Shown here piece by piece: positions 1 to 5,980 of a DNA stretch of 6,323 bases. The stretch is from an uncultured Gammaproteobacteria bacterium. GTDB taxonomy: Bacteria > Pseudomonadota > Gammaproteobacteria > Pseudomonadales > Pseudohongiellaceae. Where the stretch lies: contig CAIYIP010000176.1 of NCBI GenBank assembly GCA_903926285.1, forward strand, positions 1-6,323. Reading direction: 5' to 3'. Made by a program: the position numbers and the translations under genes. The notes below the pieces were generated by a model. The model did not search any database, had not been told where the DNA came from, and saw only the letters and a program-made list of their open reading frames with translations. The first letter of the stretch is position 1. Each line of letters starts with the position of its first letter.

Positions 1-1794
1 CAGGGAGGCTTCAACCGCAATTGCCGCAGTTTCCTGATCGCGCATTTCACCAATCAGGATGACGTCGGGATCGGCACGCAAAAAGGAGCGCATTGCCGTG
101 GCAAAATCGAAACCGATTTTGGGATGAACCTGCACCTGCTGCAGGCCGGGCTGGGTTATTTCTACCGGATCTTCTGCAGTCCAGATCTTGCGTTCAGGCA
201 AATTGAGGTGCCCAAGTATCGCGTGCAAGGTAGTGGTTTTGCCTGAACCTGTGGGGCCCACCACCAGAATCAGACCATGTGGATGTTTGGTAATGTTGAT
301 CAGATTGTCATAATTCTGCTGGCTCAGGTGGAGCTTTTCCATTGACAGCGCACTGCTGGCCGAGAGTATACGCAGTACTGCTGATTCACCCTGTACGGTA
401 GGAATTGTGGCAACACGCAGTTCCACCAGATTGCCCTGAATTTTGAGCCTGCACTTGCCATCCTGGGGCAGCCGGCGCTCGGCTATGTCAAGCCGCGACA
501 TGACTTTCACGCGCGCAATCAGGGCCTGGATATGCTCAGCCGGAACTTTCAGCAATTCCCTGCAAACACCGTCTACTCGCACTCGGACTACACCGAGCGT
601 TTTGTCCTTGCCGGGTTCGATGTGGATATCGGAACTGCCCAGGCGTTCGGCTTCGATGATAATTTTGTTGACCAGCTGGATAATGCCCGAAGTTGCGGCG
701 TTTTCCTCTTCCAGCCCCGCCTCGTCTTCAACTTCTACAGTGTTGTCACTCCCCATGCTTTTGAATACCGCATCAAAGCCTCCGGCATTCAGTTCCAGCT
801 TTTCGACATCGTTGAGAAATTGCAGGATGTGTTCGGGCAAACCAACCCGGAACACGTAATTGCGCGCATTCAGAATGCCCTGAATTTCCATGATGCGCTG
901 GAAATTGCTCGGGTCACTAATCAGGATAACCGCCTCTTCCTTGTTGCCGGCAACAGGCAACCACAGGTTATTGCGTAAATAGCTGCAGCCAAGGTTTCCC
1001 ATCAGTGCATACGGCGGAACAACCTTGGGATCGTATCTCATATACGGAACACGGTAATAAAGTTCAAGGGATTTGCCGATTTCATCGGCATCCACCTTGT
1101 ATTCACTCATCAACGTTCCGGTAATAGTCTTGTTAAAAAAAGAGGCTTTTTTCGGCAATTCAGCAAGATCACCGCTCGTGATGCGCCCCTGCTGCACCAG
1201 ATAATCAAACGGCCCCTGCGTACTCTGGAATTCGGCGCGGAACTGTTTGCCCAACATCTGCGCGACGAGGGTAGCGTTGGCGAGATCTTCCTGGGTAAAG
1301 ACGGGATCAGACTTGAGGTTGATGATCTGCATCACGCCGAGCAAAATTTCATCCTTGATAGGAACTACCAGCATGGATTTGAAAAATAGTCCCTTGGACT
1401 CGCTGAAGGTTTTATCCCACCTCAGCCGTGGGTGAATGTTGGTGAGTGCCTGGGAGTTATACACATCGTCAACGAGAATCGGTTGCTGGGCCAAAGCCGC
1501 ATAACCGGCAAGCGAGGTTGCGCTAAAGGGAACCCTGATGACGATGTCGCTGTCGTTGGAACCAATGCCACCTTTGTAGGTCGCCTCGATTTCCTTGCCG
1601 TTATCGATACTCTGGTAAATCGTGAATAGTTTGCAGTTGAGCAGGCTGAGCATATCAGTCTCAACTTCTTTCATGGCCTTCTTGAGGTTTTTGGAGAACT
1701 TGAGCTTTTTATGAATTTCCGCCAGCCGCAGCACAAAATCCTCAGCAGGTTTGCTAACGGTACTTTTCATGATAGTTGCTGTTGAATCGACCAA
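1..1794 (-). CDS. GspE/PilB-family secretion or type IV pilus ATPase with N-terminal GAF domain, partial at 3' end
   Basis: This is a hexameric traffic ATPase of the type II secretion / type IV pilus family, which powers pilin or pseudopilin assembly at the inner membrane from the cytoplasm. About 598 codons are visible and the frame runs off the left edge. Numbered from the TTG start, residues about 30-185 look like a GAF sensor domain (SMLVVPIKDEILLGVMQIIN core). Residues about 205-355 resemble the GspE/MshE N-terminal domain, and the ATPase core starts near 380. Seen directly: Walker A GPTGSGKTTT (K519), the Asp-box segment TAEDPVE (E541) and Walker B ILIGEMRD (E583). The arginine-rich segment and the GspE-type tetracysteine motif, if present, lie outside the window. 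A GAF domain is absent from classical GspE and PilB, so the secretion or pilus system it serves cannot be named. The start is uncertain: TTG at 1794 has a Shine-Dalgarno, whereas ATG at 1770 has none; an in-frame TGA lies upstream at 1876-1878. Confidence 0.93.
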   Translation of the reverse strand, partial: MVDSTATIMKSTVSKPAEDFVLRLAEIHKKLKFSKNLKKAMKEVETDMLSLLNCKLFTIYQSIDNGKEIEATYKGGIGSNDSDIVIRVPFSATSLAGYAALAQQPILVDDVYNSQALTNIHPRLRWDKTFSESKGLFFKSMLVVPIKDEILLGVMQIINLKSDPVFTQEDLANATLVAQMLGKQFRAEFQSTQGPFDYLVQQGRITSGDLAELPKKASFFNKTITGTLMSEYKVDADEIGKSLELYYRVPYMRYDPKVVPPYALMGNLGCSYLRNNLWLPVAGNKEEAVILISDPSNFQRIMEIQGILNARNYVFRVGLPEHILQFLNDVEKLELNAGGFDAVFKSMGSDNTVEVEDEAGLEEENAATSGIIQLVNKIIIEAERLGSSDIHIEPGKDKTLGVVRVRVDGVCRELLKVPAEHIQALIARVKVMSRLDIAERRLPQDGKCRLKIQGNLVELRVATIPTVQGESAVLRILSASSALSMEKLHLSQQNYDNLINITKHPHGLILVVGPTGSGKTTTLHAILGHLNLPERKIWTAEDPVEITQPGLQQVQVHPKIGFDFATAMRSFLRADPDVILIGEMRDQETAAIAVEASL

Positions 1795-1806
1795 GATCTT
1801 GTCCTT
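1792..1806 (-). promoter_or_regulatory. Ribosome binding site supporting a TTG start of the GAF-ATPase
   Basis: On the minus strand AAGGA (1806-1802) is followed after 7 nt by TTG (1794-1792), in frame with the ATPase. The next in-frame ATG, at 1770-1768, has no purine-rich stretch at a useful distance. The spacing favours the TTG, which adds eight residues (MVDSTATI) before the ATG-start protein. No strong sigma-70 promoter is evident immediately upstream on this strand. Confidence 0.5.
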
Positions 1807-1912
1807 TATAACATGGGCAGTTGCAAAGTTTGCGGTAACTGAGGCGTTACAAGTAATGTCTATTACTGGGTGTTGTCAGCCGAGGTTTCCGTGTGACTGC
1901 CAGCTTGGTTTC

Positions 1913-1934
1913 TTCCGGGCTTTTTTCCGGGCTT
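1913..1934. repeat. Short direct repeat TTCCGGGCTT x2
   Basis: TTCCGGGCTT occurs at 1913-1922 and again at 1925-1934, a 12-bp period with two intervening T residues. It lies in the divergent intergenic region between the ATPase gene and the hisC unit. It could be a paired protein-binding site or simple slippage; nothing in the sequence decides between these. Confidence 0.4.
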
Positions 1935-1993
1935 CTCTCTGGATTCCGTAGCGGTTTTCGCGCTTGGGCAGCAAAGGTTCCCAGAGGGGTTTA

Positions 1994-2002
1994 TGCTACA
2001 AT
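1994..2002 (+). promoter_or_regulatory. Extended -10 promoter candidate for the exported protein-hisC unit
   Basis: The sequence TGCTACAAT matches an extended -10 element (TGn followed by TACAAT, one mismatch to TATAAT). No good -35 hexamer is present 16-18 bp upstream, which is tolerated for extended -10 promoters. Transcription would begin near 2008-2010, giving a leader of about 80 nt before the start at 2089. Inference from motif only. Confidence 0.4.
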
Positions 2003-2020
2003 TCCGCACCTTTATTGCTC

Positions 2021-2048
2021 GCCATAGCCTAACATACCTTGGCATGGC
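2021..2048 (+). other. Leader hairpin 1 upstream of the exported protein gene
   Basis: GCCATAGCC (2021-2029) pairs with GGCATGGC (2041-2048), giving 8 base pairs with one bulged A, around an 11-nt loop. It lies just downstream of the extended -10 candidate, so it would be transcribed in the 5' leader. No U-tract follows, so it is not an intrinsic terminator. Confidence 0.4.
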
Positions 2049-2053
2049 TTAAC

Positions 2054-2083
2054 CTCGTAACAGCCGCTCTGAGCCGTTATGAG
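2054..2083 (+). other. Leader hairpin 2 immediately before the start codon of the exported protein gene
   Basis: CTCGTAACAGC (2054-2064) pairs with GCCGTTATGAG (2073-2083) over 11 positions with one A-C mismatch and one G-T wobble, around the 8-nt loop CGCTCTGA. The right arm ends 5 nt before the ATG at 2089 and contains the only GAG resembling a ribosome binding site. The structure could therefore limit translation initiation. It also reads as an imperfect palindrome in DNA, so an operator is an alternative. Confidence 0.5.
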
Positions 2084-2088
2084 ACTTC

Positions 2089-2988
2089 ATGAACAGCCCT
2101 ACAATTCAGATTATTGCAAACATGCCGTCATTACGCCCTTCAGCTCTCTCATCTCCTTACGGCAACTGGACCAGAATTCTTAAATCTTATTTGTTCATGC
2201 TGTTGCAGATACCTGTGTTCAGTTCAGCACAAGCCACGGTAGAACCTGATGCAGAGCAACTTGTCTGGCTGGGCCAGCAGATTTTTCAAAATGAATGTAA
2301 TAGTAATCCCGCCTGCCTCACGGCCTGGAATGCGGGCGAGGACTTTCCTTCGCTGGGACTTGGTCACTTCATCTGGTATCGCGCAGGACAACAGGAAATC
2401 TATACGGAAAGTTTTCCGGCCTTGCTTGGGTATATGCAGGGCAAGGGAGTCAATCCCCCGGACTGGATCACAGCGGCCCAAAGTGAGCAACCCTGGGCAA
2501 CGCGAGAGGACTTTCTTGCCGCGTACGAAGACGACAGACTGAAGGAACTGCGCAGCTTTCTTGCAGCAAATATGGAGCTGCAAACGGCATTCATCGTCAA
2601 CCGCTTCAACCTTGCGTTCGAACACTTGCTGGATGGCGTACCGGCTTCCGAACAGCAGGCCCTTGCCAACCGTTTTAATGCGGTAGCACAGGCAGATACT
2701 CCTTATGGGCTCTATGCCTTGATTGACTATGGACATTTCAAGGGTGAAGGCAGCAACCCCGATGAACGTTATGATGGCCAGGGCTGGGGTTTGTTGCAGG
2801 TCCTGCAAGGCATGCCGGTAAATTCTTCAGCGCCACTCGAAGACTTTGTGCAGAGCGCTCGCAACATCCTCGCGCAACGTGTGGCGAACGCGCCGCCAGA
2901 GCGCATTGAACAACGCTGGCTCCAAGGCTGGAACAATCGACTGTCAACTTATTTGCCCGCGCAGGGAAAAACTGCAGTGCAGGAGTAA
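2089..2988 (+). CDS. Uncharacterised, probably exported conserved protein upstream of hisC
   Basis: The function is not known to me and no enzyme family could be assigned. The 299-residue protein has a basic stretch (R29, K32), then a hydrophobic segment at about 33-46 ending SSAQA (45-49), consistent with a signal peptide cleaved near A49, so a periplasmic or extracellular location is inferred. The mature part is rich in blocks that look conserved: AWNAGEDFPSLGLGHFIWY (79-97), ESFP (107-110), LQTAFIVNRFNLA (164-176), YALIDYGHFKGEG (209-221), YDGQGWGLLQVL (228-239) and RWLQGWNNRLSTY (276-288). I recall similar proteins in other gammaproteobacteria annotated as hypothetical. Two cysteines (C70, C76) could form a disulfide. 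The start is weakly supported: ATG at 2089 has only GAG upstream, and ATG at 2122 (residue 12) has no ribosome binding site but would leave a more normal signal peptide. hisC follows after 5 bp, so the two are probably co-transcribed. Confidence 0.85.
   Translation: MNSPTIQIIANMPSLRPSALSSPYGNWTRILKSYLFMLLQIPVFSSAQATVEPDAEQLVWLGQQIFQNECNSNPACLTAWNAGEDFPSLGLGHFIWYRAGQQEIYTESFPALLGYMQGKGVNPPDWITAAQSEQPWATREDFLAAYEDDRLKELRSFLAANMELQTAFIVNRFNLAFEHLLDGVPASEQQALANRFNAVAQADTPYGLYALIDYGHFKGEGSNPDERYDGQGWGLLQVLQGMPVNSSAPLEDFVQSARNILAQRVANAPPERIEQRWLQGWNNRLSTYLPAQGKTAVQE
2981..2985 (+). promoter_or_regulatory. Ribosome binding site of hisC deciding a GTG start
   Basis: AGGAG lies 8 nt before GTG at 2994-2996 and overlaps the last codons of the preceding gene. 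The spacing supports the GTG start and suggests translational coupling with the upstream gene. Confidence 0.7.
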
Positions 2989-2993
2989 TACCC

Positions 2994-4079
2994 GTGAGTT
3001 TTGAACGTAAAAATATTCAAGCGATGGCAGGTTATGTATCGGGTGAACAACCTGAAACTGCTGACGTCATCAAACTGAATACCAATGAAAACCCCTATCC
3101 TCCAGGCCCCGCAGTCGCGAAAGCCCTCGCATCCATGCATGTCGATAATATCCGGCGTTATCCGCCACCTACCGCCATGGCGCTGCGTCAAAGTCTTGCG
3201 CGCCTGCACAGCGTGCAAACCGACAACATCATCATTACCAACGGTGGCGACGAACTATTGCGCCTGCTGCTGGCGACCTTTCTCGATACCGATGAGTGTG
3301 TGGGAGTGGCAGCGCCCAGTTATTCACTCTATGACGTACTGGTTGCTGCACACGGCTGCAGTATGCAGAATTTTGCGCTGATGCCCGACTGGAGCCTGCC
3401 AACCGATCTTGCTGCGCAACTCAACGCTGCGGGTATCAAGCTGTGTTTTGTGGTAAATCCGCATGCACCATCCGGAAAACTGACGGCCGCTGCCGAGCTC
3501 AAAAAACTCGCGCTTGAATTTAACGGCTTGCTTGTTATCGATGAAGCCTACGTCGACTTTGTCGACCCACCCCTCAAACACAACTGTGTGCCATTCGTGC
3601 TTGAGCTGGAAAATGTGATCATCCTGCGCTCCTTCAGCAAGGGTTATTCACTCGCGGGTTTACGCATGGCTTATGGCCTCGGCGCAAAATCGCTGATTGA
3701 TCCAATGCAATACAAAACCAAGGACAGCTACAACACCGATTTGATAGCGCAGACACTTGCGCGCGCCGCTATCGAAGACCAGGCGTATGCCAGTGATACC
3801 TGGAAAAAAGTCAGGGAACAACGCGAATGGTTGCGCGGCGAATTGAGCCATTTGCGATTACATACACCAGAGAGCCAAAGCAATTTCCTGCTGGCGGAAG
3901 TGCCACCAGAGTTCTCTGCCGTAAAAATTTATGAAGCGCTGAAAACTCGCGGCATCCTGATTCGTTATTTCAACCTGCCACGGCTCGACAATCGCTTGCG
4001 TATTACGGTTGGTACGCCGGAAGAAAATCAGAAATTGCTAACAGCCCTCACAGCGATCATGGCTGCGGGCGGAAAATAA
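2994..4079 (+). CDS. hisC: Histidinol-phosphate aminotransferase (HisC family)
   Basis: This is a pyridoxal-phosphate enzyme of fold type I that transfers the amino group from glutamate to imidazole acetol phosphate, a late step of histidine synthesis in the cytoplasm. The 361-residue length is usual for HisC. Motifs in order: KLNTNENPYPPGP (27-39), NGGDELL (83-89) for cofactor phosphate binding, APSYSLY (107-113), NPHAPSGK (155-162) with N155, VIDEAYVDF (181-189) with D183 and Y186, SFSKGYSLAGLR (213-224) with the Schiff-base lysine K216, and LRITVG (335-340) with the substrate carboxylate arginine R336. All key residues are present, so it should be active. It is not beside other his genes here, and a stand-alone HisC copy may instead or also use aromatic keto acids. 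The GTG start is supported by AGGAG upstream. Confidence 0.95.
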   Translation: MSFERKNIQAMAGYVSGEQPETADVIKLNTNENPYPPGPAVAKALASMHVDNIRRYPPPTAMALRQSLARLHSVQTDNIIITNGGDELLRLLLATFLDTDECVGVAAPSYSLYDVLVAAHGCSMQNFALMPDWSLPTDLAAQLNAAGIKLCFVVNPHAPSGKLTAAAELKKLALEFNGLLVIDEAYVDFVDPPLKHNCVPFVLELENVIILRSFSKGYSLAGLRMAYGLGAKSLIDPMQYKTKDSYNTDLIAQTLARAAIEDQAYASDTWKKVREQREWLRGELSHLRLHTPESQSNFLLAEVPPEFSAVKIYEALKTRGILIRYFNLPRLDNRLRITVGTPEENQKLLTALTAIMAAGGK

Positions 4080-4100
4080 CTCACAGCGTCAAAATCAGTC

Positions 4101-4121
4101 ATCCAGTTTGTGGATTTTTTA
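4101..4121 (+). terminator. Weak intrinsic terminator candidate after hisC
   Basis: ATCCA (4101-4105) and TGGAT (4111-4115) form a 5-bp stem with a 5-nt loop, and T residues continue to 4120. The stem is short and only moderately GC-rich, so termination would be partial at best. The following small gene could therefore still be read from the hisC transcript. Confidence 0.3.
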
Positions 4122-4145
4122 CCGCTGAATTACATAGAGAATTAC

Positions 4146-4394
4146 ATGAAGCGCAAAAACAGTCTGGGTTTATTTGGCGGCCTGGCCCTCGGCCTTGCCT
4201 CCATCTATGCCCTGACGCTTTATTTCGGCCTGACATTAACAGCATTGAAAGGCTTTATGTTGTCGACATTGTTGCTGCTTGCAGCCATGTTCGTTATCGC
4301 TGCAATACTCGTCGGCGCAATCAAATTGATTGGCAAGCTGCTGGCGAAAGTAAGAGGCGTTTCTCAGCAGGAAGCAGATAACGACCACGAATAA
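4146..4394 (+). CDS. Small hypothetical membrane protein with two transmembrane helices
   Basis: I do not recognise a family. The 82-residue product starts MKRKNS, giving a positive N-terminus. It has two hydrophobic stretches at about 8-32 and 37-62, joined by a short turn around K35-G36. A basic K/R cluster after helix 2 (K60, K64, K68, R70) and an acidic tail (EADNDHE) follow. The basic residues at both ends suggest a hairpin with both ends in the cytoplasm. The start at 4146 is preferred because TAGAGA lies just upstream. A longer GTG-initiated form from 4110 would begin inside the terminator-like hairpin and lacks a ribosome binding site. It lies 66 bp after hisC, and its last 31 bp overlap the 3' end of the convergent rimI. 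Confidence 0.7.
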   Translation: MKRKNSLGLFGGLALGLASIYALTLYFGLTLTALKGFMLSTLLLLAAMFVIAAILVGAIKLIGKLLAKVRGVSQQEADNDHE

Positions 4395-4855
4395 AGCAGC
4401 GCATCTTCACGCCTGCCGTCCTTGGCCACAGGTGGGTAATACGCGCGCCGTACGCCATCCAGGATAAAGCCGGTTTTTTCATAAAAGCGCACAGCCTGTT
4501 GATTGGAGCACCGCACTTCCAATAGGCATCGGACACAGTCACGCTTATGTATTGCCAGTAAAAATTCGCGCATGAAAATCCGGCCGAGTCCTTGCTGCTG
4601 CCAAGGCCGCAGAATCGCAAAATTCAACAAGTGGCATTCATCAACAACACAATAAAATTCTGCGAAGCCAACAATGGTTTGCTGCGTAGCATTGTTGCGT
4701 ACAAGCACAAGAAATTCATGACTTGAATGCATCTGCGATTGCAGATGTGCTTCCGCCCAGTTGCCACTCAGCACCTCTGGCAAACACTCCGCAAGTGCCG
4801 GCAAATCGGCAAGCTGCATGGGCCTGCATGTAAAAGCTGCTGGCGCCTGCTGCAT
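4364..4855 (-). CDS. rimI: Ribosomal protein S18 alanine N-acetyltransferase (RimI, GNAT fold)
   Basis: RimI transfers acetyl from acetyl-CoA to the N-terminal alanine of ribosomal protein S18 in the cytoplasm. The 163-residue product is close to the usual 150-160. GNAT features seen: an N-terminal RPMQLADLPAL segment (11-21), beta-4 LLNFAILRPW (76-85), the acetyl-CoA pyrophosphate loop QQQGLG (86-91), LLEVRCSNQQAVRFYEKTGF (111-130) and the RimI-type tail RRAYYPP...REDALLYSW (136-157). E113 and Y125 line up with the catalytic Glu103 and Tyr115 of Salmonella RimI. It starts 4 bp after the stop of the HolD-like gene, with no clear ribosome binding site of its own, so translational coupling is likely. 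Its 3' end overlaps the opposite small membrane protein gene. Confidence 0.92.
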   Translation of the reverse strand: MQQAPAAFTCRPMQLADLPALAECLPEVLSGNWAEAHLQSQMHSSHEFLVLVRNNATQQTIVGFAEFYCVVDECHLLNFAILRPWQQQGLGRIFMREFLLAIHKRDCVRCLLEVRCSNQQAVRFYEKTGFILDGVRRAYYPPVAKDGRREDALLYSWSLSASC

Positions 4856-4859
4856 GCGT

Positions 4860-5744
4860 TTAACCCGACTTGAGTCGTAGCTGCAGCGGCAGGAGATGTT
4901 GCCAGACTTCGCGTTTTATCGACGGTAAGGTCAGCATTTGATCGAGACTATAGGTATCCACCATCTGCCATGGGCGCGATGCCGAGGCAGTATCTGCGCG
5001 CTCGTTGTCAGCTTCGCGCATCCAGCCAGCGCCCTGCTCGCCCATCACTAGCAAGTTGCTGAAAGGCTGCTCGTGAGAGAACTGTTCAAGAAAATGCATG
5101 AGACTGCTTTTTGCTGCATCACTGGACGTGATACCGCTCATGCCAGGCAAGGGCCAGCGGAAAGTTCGCACCGAATGATAGGCAGCAGCCCTCGTCCCCA
5201 GGAAGAACAGAATATTGTCCAACAACTTTTGCTGCTTCTCTTGCAACTGGCTTTTGGCGACGACAGGAATCTGGTTCAGCACACAAAGACGCTCATCAAC
5301 CGGGATCAACAATAGATGTACGCTTAAAGCGTCATCAGTATTTTCTTCGTGAGATGTTTCTTTCGGGCTTCGGTTTTGCTGCGTTGTTATAGCGGCTTTG
5401 ACAGGAGCTGATTGTTTTGCAATCTGTTGTTTTGCAATCTGTTGTTTTGCAATCTGTTGTTTTGCAATCTGCTGTTTTTCAACTACGTCCTCGGCTTGTC
5501 TCCACTCAGGAACCTGGAAAGAGTCGTGCTTGATGTCAGCGTATTGGGGTTCAGCTGGTTTGTGCGGAGCAGACTTATGCGGAGCAGGCTCGGGAGTGAT
5601 TTCTGGTTCATCTACAACTTCCCATGTATGCGGCTCCGAAGGCAGCGCACCCGGCAGCGCAAAACGCGGGAAATAACTGGTAATTCCCATCAGTCGCAAT
5701 TGCTTGAGTCGTAAAATTTCCTGATTGGTGTCCATGTCGGCCAT
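4860..5744 (-). CDS. holD: HolD-like DNA polymerase III psi subunit with long repeat-bearing linker
   Basis: HolD (psi) links the clamp-loader complex to chi and SSB during replication. The assignment rests on position directly before rimI, as in E. coli, and on resemblance at both ends. LKQLRLMGITSYFPRFALPG (13-32) resembles the E. coli psi start LQQLGITQWSLRRPG, the segment that contacts chi. LDQMLTLPSIKREVWQHL (267-284) resembles its C-terminal LTDLRANPTARAALWQQI. Between them, HLLLIPVDE (143-151) and LLDNILFFLGT (174-184) fit the alpha/beta core, and FRWPLPGM (195-202) looks characteristic. The 294 residues are about twice the E. coli length (137). The excess is mainly a Pro/Glu/Gln-rich linker at about 40-140 containing APHK twice and KQQIA four times. 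The ATG at 5744 has an in-frame TAA three codons upstream and no ribosome binding site; ATG at 5735 is an alternative. Confidence 0.65.
   Translation of the reverse strand: MADMDTNQEILRLKQLRLMGITSYFPRFALPGALPSEPHTWEVVDEPEITPEPAPHKSAPHKPAEPQYADIKHDSFQVPEWRQAEDVVEKQQIAKQQIAKQQIAKQQIAKQSAPVKAAITTQQNRSPKETSHEENTDDALSVHLLLIPVDERLCVLNQIPVVAKSQLQEKQQKLLDNILFFLGTRAAAYHSVRTFRWPLPGMSGITSSDAAKSSLMHFLEQFSHEQPFSNLLVMGEQGAGWMREADNERADTASASRPWQMVDTYSLDQMLTLPSIKREVWQHLLPLQLRLKSG
5412..5471. repeat. 15-bp tandem repeat, four perfect copies, coding for KQQIA
   Basis: The unit TTGTTTTGCAATCTG occurs four times without a mismatch at 5412, 5427, 5442 and 5457, with a degenerate fifth start (CTGTTTTTC) at 5472-5480. 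The period is a multiple of three, so on the minus strand it keeps the HolD-like frame open and encodes KQQIA four times (residues 90-109). Perfect identity points to recent slippage expansion. Confidence 0.95.
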
Positions 5745-5747
5745 GTC

Positions 5748-5761
5748 AATTTATATAAATT
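5748..5761 (-). promoter_or_regulatory. AT-only palindrome holding the probable -10 element of the holD-rimI unit
   Basis: AATTTATATAAATT is a perfect 14-bp palindrome ending 3 bp before the HolD-like ATG. On the minus strand it contains TATAAA (5755-5750), a near-consensus -10. A transcript starting 6-7 nt downstream would begin at or next to the A of the ATG, which would make the message leaderless and fits the absence of a ribosome binding site. The -35 is poor (TTAGAA, 5779-5774, at 18 bp). Confidence 0.4.
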
Positions 5762-5920
5762 TCTCAAAAAGAATTCTAACCCCAACCCACATGAAAGCAA
5801 TGCGGTTGTTTGCCGCTCCAGGCTGCTCTTTTCAAGTAATTGAGACCGTCAGCCAGAATAAATTAATCACTGCTTGTAAACCCGAAATCATTACTCGCGT
5901 TGATAGCCATAAGTGAAGCA

Positions 5921-5930
5921 GCCGGCCGGC
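5921..5930. other. GC palindrome in the holD/EF-hand intergenic region
   Basis: GCCGGCCGGC is a perfect 10-bp palindrome that does not extend further. It lies 50 bp before the EF-hand gene, in the 236-bp divergent intergenic region (5745-5980), which otherwise holds no convincing gene. It may be a binding site or chance. Confidence 0.25.
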
Positions 5931-5980
5931 ACTCACGAATTTGTCAACCCTGTGTATTAAAACCCGGAGGAATACATCCC

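Noticed and set aside
443..978. Two overlapping plus-strand open frames of about 140 codons
   Set aside because: They lie antisense within the GAF-ATPase, whose frame is continuous and carries all family motifs. Their translations are low-complexity or unrecognisable and lack ribosome binding sites.
1863..2045. Minus-strand 60-codon frame directly upstream of the ATPase gene
   Set aside because: There is no ribosome binding site, the C-terminal half is low-complexity (the KPG repeats come from the TTCCGGGCTT direct repeat), and it overlaps the promoter and leader region of the divergent unit.
2021..2083. Histidine attenuator, T-box or tRNA gene upstream of hisC
   Set aside because: There is no leader peptide with a histidine codon run, no T-box sequence and no terminator U-tract. 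The two hairpins do not form a cloverleaf.
2224..2808. Minus-strand 194-codon frame
   Set aside because: It is a shadow of the exported protein gene. The plus-strand frame has a signal peptide, motif-like blocks and tight spacing to hisC.
5412..5480. CRISPR array
   Set aside because: The units are contiguous 15-mers with no spacers and sit in frame inside a coding region.
5073..5714. Plus-strand frames across the 15-bp repeat, giving CFAI-type repeats
   Set aside because: They are antisense to the HolD-like gene. The Cys/Phe-rich repeat translation arises only because 15 bp keeps every frame open.
5725..5916. Plus-strand 63-codon frame in the intergenic region, or a shorter form from 5791
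   Set aside because: There is no ribosome binding site at either ATG, its start lies antisense inside the HolD-like gene, and the product has no recognisable features.
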